Origin: Chlorogloeopsis sp. ULAP01
GTDB lineage: Bacteria; Cyanobacteriota; Cyanobacteriia; Cyanobacteriales; Nostocaceae
DNA: 64,000 bases
Assembly (NCBI RefSeq): GCF_030381805.1
Contig: NZ_JAUDRH010000025.1
Coordinates: 1-64,000, forward strand
Direction: 5' to 3'
Shown here: positions 50,748-64,000 of the stretch, piece by piece
Numbering within the stretch: the stretch's first letter is position 1
How the letters are laid out: the number at the start of each line of letters is the position of its first letter
Translations under genes and position numbers: made by a program
The notes under the pieces: model-generated
Database searches by the model: none
Seen by the model: only the letters and a program-made list of their open reading frames with translations
What the model was told of the DNA's origin: nothing

Positions 50748-53700
50748 TGGTACAGTTACTGGTGATCTGAGTGCAGGTGATGTAATCAACCCTACTCGCG
50801 ATGGTAGATTCAGTGATGATTACCAACTGACCGATTTTACAATTGGTAAATTGGTTACACTTGACCTATCTTCTCCAAGCTTTGACACCTATCTGCAACT
50901 TATAGATGCAGATACGGGGCTAATCATCGCCTACGATGATGATTCTGGTTCGGGTTATAACTCACTGCTAAGGTTTACTCCTGTTGATGGCATCAAATAT
51001 ATAGTGCGAGCTACCAGTTACAGTAGTGGCGTTACAGGAACGTACACTCTCAATGCAGCTGTTGGTGCGCCAGATTTGGTAGTAACTGCGACAAATGCAC
51101 CCATCACCGCTCCAGAACGCAGTATAATTTCCCTGACTTGGACTGTTACCAACCAAGGAGAAGCAGTAGCAAGAAACGATTGGTATGACTACGTTTACTT
51201 GTCAGACAACACCATCCTTGATAGCTCAGACCGGTACATAGGCAATGTCTGGAGTGGTGATAAAATTCCACTAGCCCCAGGTGCCAGTTATACAGCCTCT
51301 ACAAACATGGTACTACCTGAGCGGATTGGGTCAGGAAAACAGTACTTGCTATTTGTTGCTAACCGCGATAATTACCTCTTTGAGGAGAGTGAAACCAACA
51401 ATGTCCGGGCAGTTGCCATCGAAATAACCGTACCGGATTTGGTAGTAACAGGAGCAACTGCACCTGTTGCCGTCACAGTAGGCAGCGTGGCTGAAGTTTC
51501 TTGGACAGTACTCAATCAGGGCAGCGTGTCGGCAACCCACAGCTGGTACGACCGCATTTACCTCTCCAACGACCAAATTCTAGATGGATCGGATACGCAG
51601 GTTGGTGGATTTGATTCAGGTACACCAGGCACGCCCGTTGCCGCAGGAGATACCTATTCCCTAACCAAGACTGTTACTATCCCCAAGACTGCCTTGGGAA
51701 GTCGTTACTTGCTATTTGTTACCGATGCAGATAACAATCATTACGAAACCAACGAAACTAACAACATCAAGGCAATCCCAGTTCAAGTTAACGCTCCCGA
51801 CCTAATTGTCTTTGATGCTTCTGCACCCACCACCGCTGCATTAGGTGAGCAAATTACCGTCAACTGGCAGGTAACAAACCAGGGGAGTGTTACTGCCGAT
51901 ACCGATTGGTATGACTATTTTTACCTTTCAGATGACCAAATCCTAGATGGTTCAGACCAATACATCTCCTACAAGTGGACAGGTGACAAGACCCCCCTAG
52001 CTAGTAACACCAGCTATACTGCCACCCATAACTTTACCATTCCCACCGATGCCAAAGCCGGCAACCGTTATTTGCTGTTTGTTGCCGATCGCGATAACTA
52101 CCAAGGCGAAACGAACAAAAATAACAACGTTAACGCAGTCCCGATTTATATCAAAGCTGCTGACTTGGTAGTAGATGATGCCAGTACTTCTGCTAGTTCT
52201 GTCGTCCCTGGCTCCACCCTTACCCTCTCCTACACTGTCAAAAACCAAGGTGAGACAACGGCCGCACGGGATTGGTACGACAGAATATATTTGTCCAACG
52301 ATACCGTTTACGACGATTCTGATTACCAACTTTACCATCGCTGGATTTCCGCACAAACCCCACTTGCAGTAGATGGAACTTATACGGTTAACGATATTAC
52401 TGTTACCTTGCCAAACAACCTGCTTGGTCAACCCGGCAGCCGTTACTTGATTTTCATAGCAGATAGGGACAACTATCAAAGCGAAACCAACGAAAGCAAC
52501 AACGTTAAAGCAATTCCCATCATCATCACAGGTGATAATGCTGACTTGGAGGTGACAGCAGCAACAGCCCCCAGAGTGGTATCAACGCAACAGAATGTAT
52601 CTGTTTCTTGGACGGTTAAAAATACAGGCGCTTTAACAGCATCGGCAGACTGGTACGATTCTGTTTACATTTCTAGTGACAGTACCTTGGATGCCAGCGA
52701 CACCATACTAAGAGATGAATGGGTGTCGTCGCAAACACCTTTGGTAGTCAACGGACAATACACTCTGTCTCGTGACATTACAATTCCTCAAGGGAGGAAT
52801 GGCAGTCAGTATTTGCTGTTTGTTGCGGATAGTTATAATTACCAAAGCGAATCCACTAAGGCGAATAACGTCCATGCTGTTCCTATAGAGGTAAGAACGC
52901 CAGACTTGCAAGTGACAAATGCTACTGCTCCAGTCCAAGCTTATGCCGGGGCGCGGATGGAAGTCGCCTGGACAGTCAGCAACAAAGGGAATGAAAGTGC
53001 CTTTGCTGATTGGTACGACTCGGTGTATTTATCTGATGACAACACGCTCTCTACCGCTACCGACATTTTGCTAAAGGATGTTCAAATCGGCAATTTGACC
53101 CCACTAGCAGATGGAACTAGTTACACGGTAACGCAACTGCTTTCAGTACCCAACAATGTCACCAAGGGTAGCAAGTATTTGCTATTTGTGGCAGACCGAC
53201 GTAATCAGCAGGGTGAGTTAAATGAGGGCAATAATGTCCGGGTAGTTCCCATCAGCATTGGCGACCCCGACTTGAATTTGCCGCTGCTGCAAACGGGTAG
53301 CCCAGTTCAAAACCAAAACATACCTCAACTCGTTACCAACCCAAATCCTGGAAATTATGCTACACTTCCCGCCCTACTTGAGGTGGGCGGCACGGGACTT
53401 TTGGGACAATACTACGTACCTGGTGGAACTGTTAGTAATTTCCCCAACTACGATGCGATCGCTCCCCTTCTGACTAGAGTTGACCAGACTATTAATTTCG
53501 GCTCTACTTCGGGCGATTTCGGAGCCAATTTAGGCCAGGTAAATCATTTTGCAGCACGCTGGACTGGCAAGATTAATATTGCTACTGAGGGGAATACCAC
53601 TTTTTATATTAATAGTAACGATGGCGCTCGTCTTTACATTGACAATCAGTTAGTGGTTGACAACGGCGGAGTACATAATTTTCAAGAACGTTCTGCAACC

Positions 53701-56700
53701 ATTTACCTTACATCAGGACAGCACGATTTACGCTTAGAGTATTTTGAGTACGATCAGCAAGCGGGTGTCACTCTCAGCTACACTCCTGTAGGTGGTAGCA
53801 AGCAAGTGGTTCCCAGCAGTATTTTAACTCCTGCCAGCTTAACACCGCTTGAATCTGATCTACAAATTAGTGGCATCACAGCCCCAGCTACCTTTGGAAG
53901 AGGGCAAAGTATCAACACCAGCTGGACAGTGACAAATTTGGGTAGTAGCAGTACTCAAGGTGTCTGGGCTGACCAAATTTACCTTTCTGATGATACAACC
54001 CTAGACAGCAATGACACCCGTCTGGCTAGTTTTGTTGGAAGTAGTGCACCGCTGGCAGCAACTGCCAGCTACACCCAGGCTAAAAACATTATAATTCCCA
54101 CCAACACAGGGTTGGGGAACAAGTACTTGCTGTTTGTCACCAATCCAGACAGACCTGAAAGCGATCGCACTAATAATGCCTACGCTTTGCCCGTCACTAT
54201 TACAAACCCAGACCTAATTGTAACAGAGGCAACAGCTCCATCGACCGCAGCTGAACGCTCGTCAATTTTGGTGAACTGGACAGTGAAAAACCAGGGGAGC
54301 GTACCAACTCAGAGCAACGGTTGGTATGACTCTGTTTACCTTTCTGACAATACCGTTTTCGATAGTTCAGACCGCTATATGAGCGACCTCTGGACTAGCG
54401 GTAACCTGACAGCAGAAGGAACTTACAGTAAAAGTCAGAGCTTCACTTTACCAAATCAGACTGGATCGGGGAAATGGTATCTCCTGGTAATTACTGATAG
54501 AAACAACTATCAAGCAGAAACTAGTGATACTAATAACGTCTATGCCATCCCCATTAACATTACAGTCCCCGACTTAACAATTACCACCAGCAGCACTCCC
54601 ACAACAGCAGCAGTTGGTGAAACTGTTTCAGTATCCTGGACTGTGAAAAATGCAGGGGCTGTATCGGCGGCATCAGACCGATATGACTCTGTTTATCTCT
54701 CCGATGACCCAACATTTGATGCAACGGACACCTACGTTACAGATTTTTACCGTAGTGGTTCTTCACCTTTAGCAGCAGGAGCTAGCGAAGTTCGCACAGG
54801 AAATATCACAATTCCTAATTCTAAACTAGGCGATCGCTACCTGCTATTTGTAGGAGATAGTACTAATTCTCAAAGCGAAACTGACGAAACTAACAATGTC
54901 TGGGCAACTCAGATCGCCATCACCGCCCCCGACTTAGTAGTATCTGATGCCGCAGCCCCTATTGTAGCCACGCAAGGAGAAACAGTATCAGTATCCTGGA
55001 CAGTTACCAACTCTGGGGATGTTATCGCTGGGAGGGATTGGTATGACTCCATATATCTCTCTGACGATACTACCTTTGATGGCTCAGATCAATACGTCAC
55101 TGACCGTTGGATCTCGGAAAAAACTCCATTAGCTGCTCTCTCCAGCTATAACATTCAGCAAAACATCACCATTCCCACTTATGCTAAAGCAGGCAACCGT
55201 TATTTGCTGTTTGTTGCCGATCGTGATAACTACCAAGGCGAAACGAACGAGAACAATAACTTCAAGGCAGTCCCCATCTACATTAAAGCTGCTGACCTAA
55301 TAGTTTCCGATGCTAGTGCTTCTGACACTACTGTGGCCCCTGGCTCCACCCTCACCCTTTCCTATACAGTCAAAAACCAAGGGGAAAGCACAACTTCTCA
55401 GGATTGGGATGACTGGATCTACTTATCTAATGATGCTGTTTACGACGACTCTGATTATGAACTTTCCTATCGCTGGATCTCTACAGAAACCCCACTGGCT
55501 GTAGATGGTACTTATACAGTCAATAAAATCAGTGTGACGCTACCCGACAACGCAGTTGGTCAAGCTGGGAACCGATACCTGCTATTTGTAACAGACAGAA
55601 ATAACAATCAACGGGAAACCAACGAAAGCAACAACGTCAAAGCAATTCCCATCATCATCACAGGTGATAATGCCGACTTAGAGGTGACAGCAGCAACAGC
55701 CCCCAGCGTGGTATCAACGCAACAGAATGTATCTGTTTCTTGGACGGTTAAAAATACAGGCATTTTAACAGCATCAGCAGATTGGTACGATTTTGTTTAC
55801 ATTTCTAATGACAGTACCTTGGATGCCAGCGACACCATACTAAGAGATGAATGGGTGTCGTCACAAACACCATTGGCAGTTAACGGGCAGTACAACCTTA
55901 CTAGTAATATTACAATTCCTCAAGTCAGAACAGGTAATCAGTATTTACTGTTTGTCGCCGATGGTTACAACTACCAAGGTGAACTTAATGAAGTTAACAA
56001 TGTTCGTGCCGTCCCAATAACAGTTCAAACCCCTGATTTAGTAGTCAATGATGCCACAGTGCCAGTAAAAAGTTATCCTGGCACGCAGATAGAAGTAAGC
56101 TGGACTGTTAAGAACCAAGGAAATGCAAGCGCTAATGCAGACTGGTACGACCGCATCTATCTGTCAGATGATGCAACTTTAAACACCAGTACAGATACTC
56201 TGCTAAAAGAAGTATGGACGAGTAACTTAACTCCTTTACCAACTGGTGACGACTATAGCATTAGCCAGTTGTTAACATTGCCCAACACTACCCCAATTGG
56301 CAGTCGCTACCTGTTATTTGTAGCAGATATCTATAATAACCAGGGTGAAACCAATGAAAATAATAATGTCAGGGCAATTTCCATTGTCATTGGCGATAAC
56401 GACCCAGACTTAACAGTCACTGCTGCTACTGCTCCTACCACAGCCGTCTTGGGAGAAACTATCGCAGTCAACTGGACTGTACTAAACCAAGGCAACATAG
56501 AAGCTTCAACGGATTGGTACGACACAATTTACCTGTCCGATGACGAAACATTGGATAGCAATGATATGGCTGTCTCTTCCCAAAGTGTTGCTGAAAAGAC
56601 GCCGCTAGCTGTAAATGCTACCTACAACTTTAACCGCGACATTACTATTCCCAACGCCACAACCGGGAATCGATACTTGCTGTTTGTCGCCGATGCAGGT

Positions 56701-59700
56701 AAGCAACAAAGTGAAAGAGACGAAACTAATAACGTCCGGGCAGTTCCAATTACCCTAACTGCACCGGATTTAGTTGTTAGTAGCGCCAGCACTACCGTTG
56801 AGGAAGCTACCTGGGGTGAAACAATCCAGGTTTCTTGGACAGTGGCAAACACTCTCGCAGTGATGGCTGCTGCTACATGGAGCGACCAAATTTATATCTC
56901 CGATGATACTACCCTAGATGGCACTGATAAGTTTGTCGCTACCTTCAGTGCAGCTTCTTATGTTCCATTAGCTGGCAACAGCAGCTATACACAAACCAAC
57001 AAGAGCATTACTATCCCAACCAATTCGGGAACTGGGAGTAAATACCTGCTATTTGTGGCAGATGCCAACGATGCCCAAGGTGAGACCGATAACAACAATA
57101 ACGTCAGAGCAATACCTTTCGAGGTGAAGGCACCCAATCTGCAAGTCACTGACGCCAACGCTCCCACAACAGCAACGTGGGGCGAAACCATTAATGTCTC
57201 TTGGATGATGACTAATCAGGGTACAGGTGCAGCCCTAGCAGATTGGTGGGACTACGTATATCTTTCCAGCAATCCTACCCTAGATGGTAATGATACTTAC
57301 TTAGGCAATTTATCAGCAGCAAATCAAAGTCCCCTAGTATCTGGTGGTAGCTACACCAAAAACCGCAATGTTACTATCCCAACCGTCACCCCTGGAACCT
57401 GGTATTTGTTATTTGCTACTGATAATAACGGCAATCAACAGGCAGAGAGCAATGAAACAGATAATGTACGTGCTGTTGCCTTGGAGATAAAAGCTCCGGA
57501 TCTGGTTGTCTCTGCTGTCACGGCTCCTACCTCCAGCATTTTGAGTGCGACAATTCCGGTAAGCTGGACTGTAACTAACCAGGGAACTGGCGCAGCCCTA
57601 GCTGATTGGTGGGATTACGTTTACCTCTCAGCAAACCAGACCTTGGATGGAAATGACACCTTTGTCGGTAATTTATGGACAGGAGACGAGACTCCACTGG
57701 CGGCAGGAGCTAGTTACACGGTAGGTCGTAATGTAACGGTTCCCAATGTAACAGCGGGAACTTGGTATTTGTTATTTGCAGCAGACCGAGATAATTACCA
57801 ATCTGAGACGGATAACAATAATAATCTTAAAGCAGTCGCCATCGAACTGGGTGTGCCGGATATTGAACTAACTGCTGCCACTGCTCCTGAAACTGCCAGC
57901 ACCTTTGAAACTATTCAGGTCGGTTGGACTGTTACCAACACGGGGAATATTGTAGCTCCAGCAGATTGGTCTGATTATGTTTACCTGTCGGATGATGCAA
58001 CAGTAGATGAAAACGACATTCAATTAGGCTACCTATCAGCAGCCGATCAAACTCCCCTGAGCGCTGGTACTAGCTATACTCAAACCCTGAATGTCACCAT
58101 TCCTGGTACAGCAAGGGGCAACAAGTACCTGTTGTTTGTTGCCGATCGCAACAATACTCAAGGCGAAAGTAACGAAAGCAACAACGTGCGTGCCTTGCAG
58201 CTGACAGTTAACGCTCCAGACTTAATCGTCTCTGACGCTACCGCTCCAAATCGCGCTATTCTAGGCGAAACTATTGACGTTTCTTGGACAGTCACTAACT
58301 CTGGTAGTGGTTCGGCTTTTGCTGATTGGTACGATAGTATTTACCTGAGCGATGACGCAAACTTTGATGTCTTAGATACTTATGTTGCTGACTTCTGGAC
58401 AGCAGAAAAGACGCCATTAGCGCCGGGAGCCAGCTACAGTATTGCCCAAAAGATTACTGTTCCCAACACTGCTACGGGCAACCGTTACCTGCTGTTTGTT
58501 GCTGACCGTACCAACAACCAAGGCGAAACAAACGAGAGTAACAATGTCAAAGCGATCGCCGTTACTGTAGGTTCCCTTGACCTTATACCAACTATTACCT
58601 CATCTCCCATCACAGCCACATCTGGTACAACTGTATCCTTAGAATGGTCAGTAAGCAACGCAGGTTCAGCAGAAGCAACGGGCAATTGGGTTGACCGCAT
58701 ATATTTATCTACAGATAATAAATTTGATACCAGCGATTTATTGCTTAAAGAAGAGCATTTTGATGGCTCACTCTTATCAGGTGACAGTTATCTTAGCCAA
58801 CTTGACCTCAACTTGCCTTTAGAAGTAAGTGGCAATCGTTATTTACTCGTAGTAACCGATGCCAACAAGCAAATTAAAGAACTTGGTGCTGAAGAAAATA
58901 ACGTAGCCGCTTCTTTAATTAATATCGAACTAGCTCCATACGCAGATTTAACTGTCTCCAATGTCACTGCACCTGCCTTGACCGTTGGCGACCCAGCACA
59001 GGTAATGATTGGCTGGACAGTAACTAACCTTGGCACTGGGATTGGTCAAACTAACACATGGGTTGACCGGATTATTGCCTCAACAGACAGCATAATCGGT
59101 AACAGGGACGACATCCTGCTGGCTAGTTTCTCCAATCTCAAACCTTTGAATCTAGGTGAAAATTACACCCGCTCTGAAAAACTGCGACTTTCTCCTGGTT
59201 TCCAAGGACAATATCAGCTATTCGTCCAAACTGATGCCACAGGAGTTGTCTTCGAGAACAACTTAGAGGCAAATAATATCGCCGTTGCTAATAATACTTT
59301 CAGTGTTGTTCCCATCCCCTACGCAGACTTAGTTGTTGATGAAGTACAAGTGCAGTCAAACGCCAGCAGCGGGCAGAAAATGCAGGTTTCTTGGACAGTT
59401 GCCAACAATGGCATTGGTACAACCAATACTAATTCCTGGAGCGATCGCGTTTTCTTAGCAACCGATCCAGAAGGTAAAAACATAGTTGCCAATTTAGGAA
59501 GCTTTGAACAGATAGGTGCATTGGCAGTTGGTGGTACTTACAACCGTTCTGTGGATGTCACCCTCCCCAACGGTTTAAGCGGTACTTATTATCTAGTCGT
59601 TACCACAGGCGGGCCGTTTGAATTTATTTACACCAACAACAACAGCCGCGTCTCCAATGCCGTCTTAGTTACTCTCACTCCGCCTCCCGACTTAGTTGTA

Positions 59701-62700
59701 ACTAATGTCACTTCTCCCACTACAGCAGTACAATCAGGCAGCAAGATTGACGTATCCTGGAGTGTGGAAAACTCTGCCACGGGTGATGCAACAGGCACAT
59801 GGGTTGATAGTATATTTATCCGAGAAGCGGGTAACGCCAACGGTCAATTAATTTCGCTGGGCAGCTTTACTTACGGAAACGGTCTTGTGGCTGGCAAATC
59901 TTATACTCGCTCCGAACAGTTTGTTTTGCCTTCCACCCTCCAAGGTCTGTACGAAGTTGTCGTCAAAACTAACACCAGCAATTCACTATACGAGCATGGT
60001 GCTACTGGTAACAACATCACTACAGCAGCCAACCCCATACTTCTTAGCCTTGCTCCCCGCCCCGACCTGCAAGTCAAGCAAATTATTGCACCAACAACCG
60101 CCAACGCAGGTGGTACAATCTCCCTAGAATTTATTGTTGCCAATGAAGGCATTGTTGCTACCACCACCCCCAATTGGCAAGACCGAGTTTACTTGTCATT
60201 GGATGACAAAATTAGCTCAGACGACTTGTACTTTAGCTTTAGTAATGCAGCGGCTTTGGGATCTCTTGAAAGTTACCGCACCCAAGCTAATACCTTGGTG
60301 ATTCCCAAATATTTCCGGGGTAAAGCATACCTAATTGTCCAAACTGATGCTGCTGGGCAAGTTAACGAATATCCCCAAGAATCCAACAATACTAGCTTCG
60401 TTGAGTTAAATATCAATTCCTTGCCACCAGCCGACTTGGTTACCAGTGATGTCGTCGCTCCCACGCTCGCATTTGAAGGTTCCAAAATTAAGGTGCGCTA
60501 CACTGTCACCAACCAGGGTATTGGCGAAAGCGATCGCGATAATTGGACTGACACCATCTGGTTAACCCGTGACAAAAACCGCCCTTCTCCTGCAAATAGA
60601 GAGGGAGGAGCCGAAGATATTTTATTAACCAGCGTCGGACACAGTGGCTCTTTAAAAGTTGGCTCTAGCTATGAAACAGAAGTTGAAGTCACTCTCCCCA
60701 GTCAAGTAACGGGCGAGTGGTACATAACGCCTTGGACAGATGCCTACAACGTCGTTTTAGAAGATACATTATCTATTAATAACAACCCAGACGACCCCAA
60801 CGAGCTAGACAACAACAACTATAAAGCTCGCCCAATTACAATACTGCTGACACCGCCACCGGATTTGGTCGTAACATCAGTAACACCAACAGTACAAGCC
60901 GTTGGCGGACAACCATTTAGCGTTAGCTGGGAGGTTAAGAATCAAGGTGCCAACTCAACCTCAGAAAATAGATGGTTTGACTCAGTTTACCTATCTGACA
61001 ACCCCACACTTAATGCTCCGGGAGCCAAGCAGTGGTACTTAGGCAGAGTTGAACGTACTGGTAGTTTGGGAGTCAACCAAACCTACACCTCTAAGCTTGA
61101 TACCGTCCTTACCCCTGGTGCTGCTGGTAAATACATCATCGTCCAGACTAACTATGACAACTATAGCAACAGTGTTTGGGAAGGGCCTTATACCAACAAC
61201 AACCAAAGTTCAGCAGAAACTAATGTTACCAGCACTCCCGCCGACTTAATTGTTACAAATGTAAAAACTTTACCGCAAAACTTTTCTGGAGAAGGCACCA
61301 CCGTTGAGTGGACGGTGCAAAACGTTGGTAGTGATATTTGGTCGGGAACCCGGTACTGGTATGACGAAATCTGGGTTTCCCCCGACCCCACCTTTATTCC
61401 CAGTCGAGCAACTAAAGTCGGATTCGTTCCCTACAGTTCCCAACAACCACTCCGTACAGGCGACAGTTACACCCAAAAGCACGATATTACCCTGCCTGCG
61501 GGAATTGATGGCGAGTACTATATTCACGTCAGTACGGATTACAGCTACGACTACAATACCCAAAAATTCCGAGGTGAAATTCCCAGCAGTGGCGATAACA
61601 ATTCCTCTCGGCAAAGCTTTGAATATCGAGTATTTGAAGACCCAAGCAATAATTTAGGCAACGCAATCATCCCGGTTACCTACAAGGAACCAGATTTACA
61701 AATTACCAATCTTGTAGTACCTCAAACACCACCCACCTCCGGTCAGACAATTTCTGTTAGCTGGACTGTCACCAACACCGGTACTCGCGATACCCGACAA
61801 ACTTCCTGGAGCGATCGCGTTTACCTCTCTCGCGACCAGTCTTTAGATTTAAACGATACATTACTGGGACAATTCGCCCGTCGTAATGGCTTAAAACAAG
61901 GTGAATCCTACACGAGCAGTGGTGAAATTACTTTGCCTGATGGTATTGAAGGCAACTATTATTTGCTCTTGTTTACAGACTCTAATATTACTGAACAACC
62001 AAGCAGCAACTCTAAGCTAGGCTTGGATAGCAACTCGACCTTTGCTCGCGTACCTGAATTTAAGGATGAAGGCAACAATATTACTTTTGCTCCCTTGCAA
62101 GTCATCTTGCAACCAGCAGCCGACTTGCAGGTAACTTCAATTAAAATTCCAGAACGCGCTACAACTGGGCAAACCTTCAATCTGGAATACACGGTAACAA
62201 ACAATGGTGCAGGCGACACACCTATTCGCCAAAGCAAGTGGAGAGATTTAATTTACCTCTCGCGCGACGAATTCCTAGATTTGCAAGCAGACCGCTATTT
62301 GGGATACTTTGAACATACTGATGGTTTGAAAGCACTTAGCAGCTACACCGTTAACAAGACCCTGACACTGCCTGTTGACCTAACTGGCCCTTACTACGTC
62401 TTTGTAATTACCGATGCACCTCAAAACAATGTCCGGGGTCAGGTCTTTGAAGGCAATAACGAAGGCAATAACGCTAAACCCAGCGCCCAACCCTTAATTT
62501 TACAACTGCCGCCGCCAGCAGATTTACAAGTAGACGAAATTACCATCCCTGCTACTGCTAAATCTGGCGACTCTATCCAAATTAGCTTCAAAGTCACCAA
62601 TCGCGGTGACAATCCAGCAACCGGAGAGTGGAGTGATGCAGTTTATTTGTCAGAAGATGCAATCTGGGATATTAATGACCGTCCCATCGGTCGCGTCACC

Positions 62701-64000
62701 TATAGCGGCAACCTGGCTACTGACGCTTCTTACACTTCAACACTGACAGCAAATTTACCACCAGCAACTCCAGGTCAATATCGCATTATTGTCCGCTCTG
62801 ATATCTTTAATTCTGTTTACGAAGCTGATTTTGAATCCAATAACCGCACTACTTCTGCCGATACCCTGGAAGTTACGGTCGAGCAATTGCAGTTGGGCGT
62901 ACCTTTAAATACAACACTCAACACCGGACAAGAACGGCTGTTCCAAATTGACCTCCAAGCAGGTCAAACGCTGCGTATAAACACCACTTCGTCTGCCACT
63001 GATACTGCAAACGAAGTTTTTGTCCGCTTCCAGTCTGCACCTACCAGTATTGTTTATGACGCTGCTTATACAGGAGAATTAGGAGCAAACCAGTCTGTTG
63101 TTATTCCTACGACCAAATCAGGCACTTATTACGTACTGGTGCGCGGTTACTCTCAACCCAGCAACAACACTCCCATCAGCATACTGGCTGACGTTCTGCC
63201 CTTTGGTATTACTGATGTAATCGCCGACCGTGGTGGTGACAGTCGCTACGTTACTGCCAACATTTTCGGAGCGCAGTTCCAGCCGGAAGCAATTGTCAAG
63301 TTGGTCAGACCCACAATTGCCGAGTACATTCCAGTTAGATCGCAGGTCATCGACAGTACAAAAATCACTGCCATCTTTGACCTCACTAACGCACCCCACG
63401 GGCTTTATGATGTTAAAGTTATCAACCCAGATGGTAGAGAAGCAATTGTACCCTACCGTTATTTGGTAGAACGGGCAATTGAACCGGATGTCACTGTCGG
63501 TTTGGGTGGCCCCAGCGTCTTGGCACCAGGAGATTTTGGCACCTATGGCGTGTCTGTCCAAAGTTTGACTAACATCGATACGCCCTACGTGCATTTCTCT
63601 ATTGGTACACCCCAGTTGGGAACAAACTCAGATGTCTTCAATCTCCCCTACACGGAATTTAGCTCAAATCTGCGGGGCAATCCAGAGGGTGTTTTGCAAG
63701 ACGTACCTTGGGCTAGCCTCATCTCTGATGTCAATACCAATGGTGAAATTATCGCCCCTGGTTACGTCCTCGACTTGCCCAACGCAGGATTTGTCGGTCG
63801 CACATTTAACGTTCAAACTTACCCAGGACTGCAAGAGGAACTCGCAAAAGACCCCAAAGGTTTAGAGGATGTTTCCGACGACGCTATTGCTTTTAGGTTC
63901 CACATCCTGGCAACGGCGACAGCAATGACTCGTGATGAATTTGTGCAAGAGCAAACACAGCAAGCGCTCTTGCTGCGGAACGCTATCCTACTAGACCAAA
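50722..64000 (+). CDS. Giant CARDB/PA14 repeat surface protein (body, runs off window end)
   Basis: One frame open for more than 4,420 codons to base 64000, with no start of its own; it continues the 49788 gene. Order: PPC-like beta domain (50750-51065; LVTLDLSSPSFDTYLQLIDA, YIVRATS); seven CARDB-type repeats from 51070; a PA14 domain (about 53395-53790; GLLGQYY, FYINSNDGARLYIDNQLVVD); repeats 8-31 from 53854 to about 62885; a second PPC-like domain (about 62930-63190); an IPT/TIG-like domain (about 63210-63470); further unassigned sequence. Each repeat is about 120 residues and has PDLVV, SWTVTNQG, DxVYLSD and RYLLFVADxxNxQxE-TNNV. Aspartate-rich loops suggest Ca2+ binding. PA14 often binds glycans. 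Probable adhesin or sheath component; C-terminus and secretion signal lie outside. Confidence 0.85.
51070..62885 (+). repeat. Array of 31 CARDB-type repeats coded in tandem
   Basis: Repeat starts (P/A-D-L codons) at 51070, 51433, 51796, 52159, 52540, 52900, 53266, then after the PA14 domain 53854, 54208, 54568, 54928, 55291, 55675, 56032, 56404, 56764, 57133, 57496, 57856, 58216, 58576, 58942, 59323, 59686, 60061, 60430, 60859, 61240, 61690, 62119 and 62518. Period is 354-450 bases, mostly 360-381. Repeats 4-5 and 12-13 are nearly identical in DNA, marking a recent internal duplication; the later repeats (21-31) are more diverged and longer. Confidence 0.85.

Noticed and set aside
50968..64000. 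Many minus-strand and off-frame ORFs across the giant gene
   Set aside because: They are shadows of the single long plus-strand CARDB frame and repeat with its period.

Overview
The window comes from a filamentous, probably heterocyst-forming cyanobacterium (Nostocales type). Evidence: many GCGATCGC (HIP1-like) octamers, short tandem CCCCTAG/CCCTGTC-type repeats between genes, a CO2-uptake NDH-1 operon, a Cph1-type phytochrome with an Rcp1-like regulator, a CruP-type carotenoid protein, and a giant CARDB-repeat surface protein. No rRNA, tRNA or CRISPR array was seen.

Layout. 1-6.5 kb: tail of an unknown gene, cruP (-), a HupE/UreJ-type metal transporter, small genes, and a pentapeptide-repeat gene broken by a 156-bp mobile element and a C-run frameshift, next to a 21-bp tandem array. 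6.5-12.2 kb: ndhF-ndhD-(CDP-alcohol phosphatidyltransferase)-CO2 hydration protein, i.e. a specialised NDH-1 CO2-uptake complex. 12.3-18.2 kb: light/signal cluster (kinase remnant, phytochrome kinase, Rcp1-like receiver, receiver-GAF-kinase protein whose phospho-acceptor His is Cys). 18.5-36.1 kb: storage-glucan and trehalose metabolism: glgC paralogue, malQ (-), treS-maltokinase fusion, glgX, treZ, treY, with a 2OG-Fe(II) oxygenase-like gene between. Together these make ADP-glucose, debranch and rearrange glucan, and convert maltodextrin or maltose to trehalose, a stress/desiccation theme.

36.2-49.5 kb is an accessory, plasmid-like region: a pRiA4b ORF-3-like gene split by the second copy of the same 156-bp element, a frameshifted ISKra4-type transposase, a small FimB-sized tyrosine recombinase, a Rpn/PD-(D/E)XK protein, and a large gene (about 1,250 codons with its frameshifted 5' part). 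Motifs in that large gene resemble the two-barrel RNA polymerase / QDE-1 / YonO superfamily. A perfect 27-bp inverted repeat brackets the recombinase segment. 49.8 kb to the window end is one giant gene: a matrixin-like zinc protease domain, then (after a frameshift) a PPC-like domain, 31 CARDB-type repeats of about 120 residues, a PA14 domain, a second PPC-like domain and an IPT/TIG-like domain, still open at base 64000.

The most notable items are the possible accessory polymerase, the twin gene-interrupting 156-bp elements whose removal restores both reading frames, and the 27-bp inverted repeats around the recombinase. Several breaks (C-run at 5281-5286, T-run near 45530, 50740-50746) lie in or near short homopolymers and could be sequencing errors rather than real mutations.
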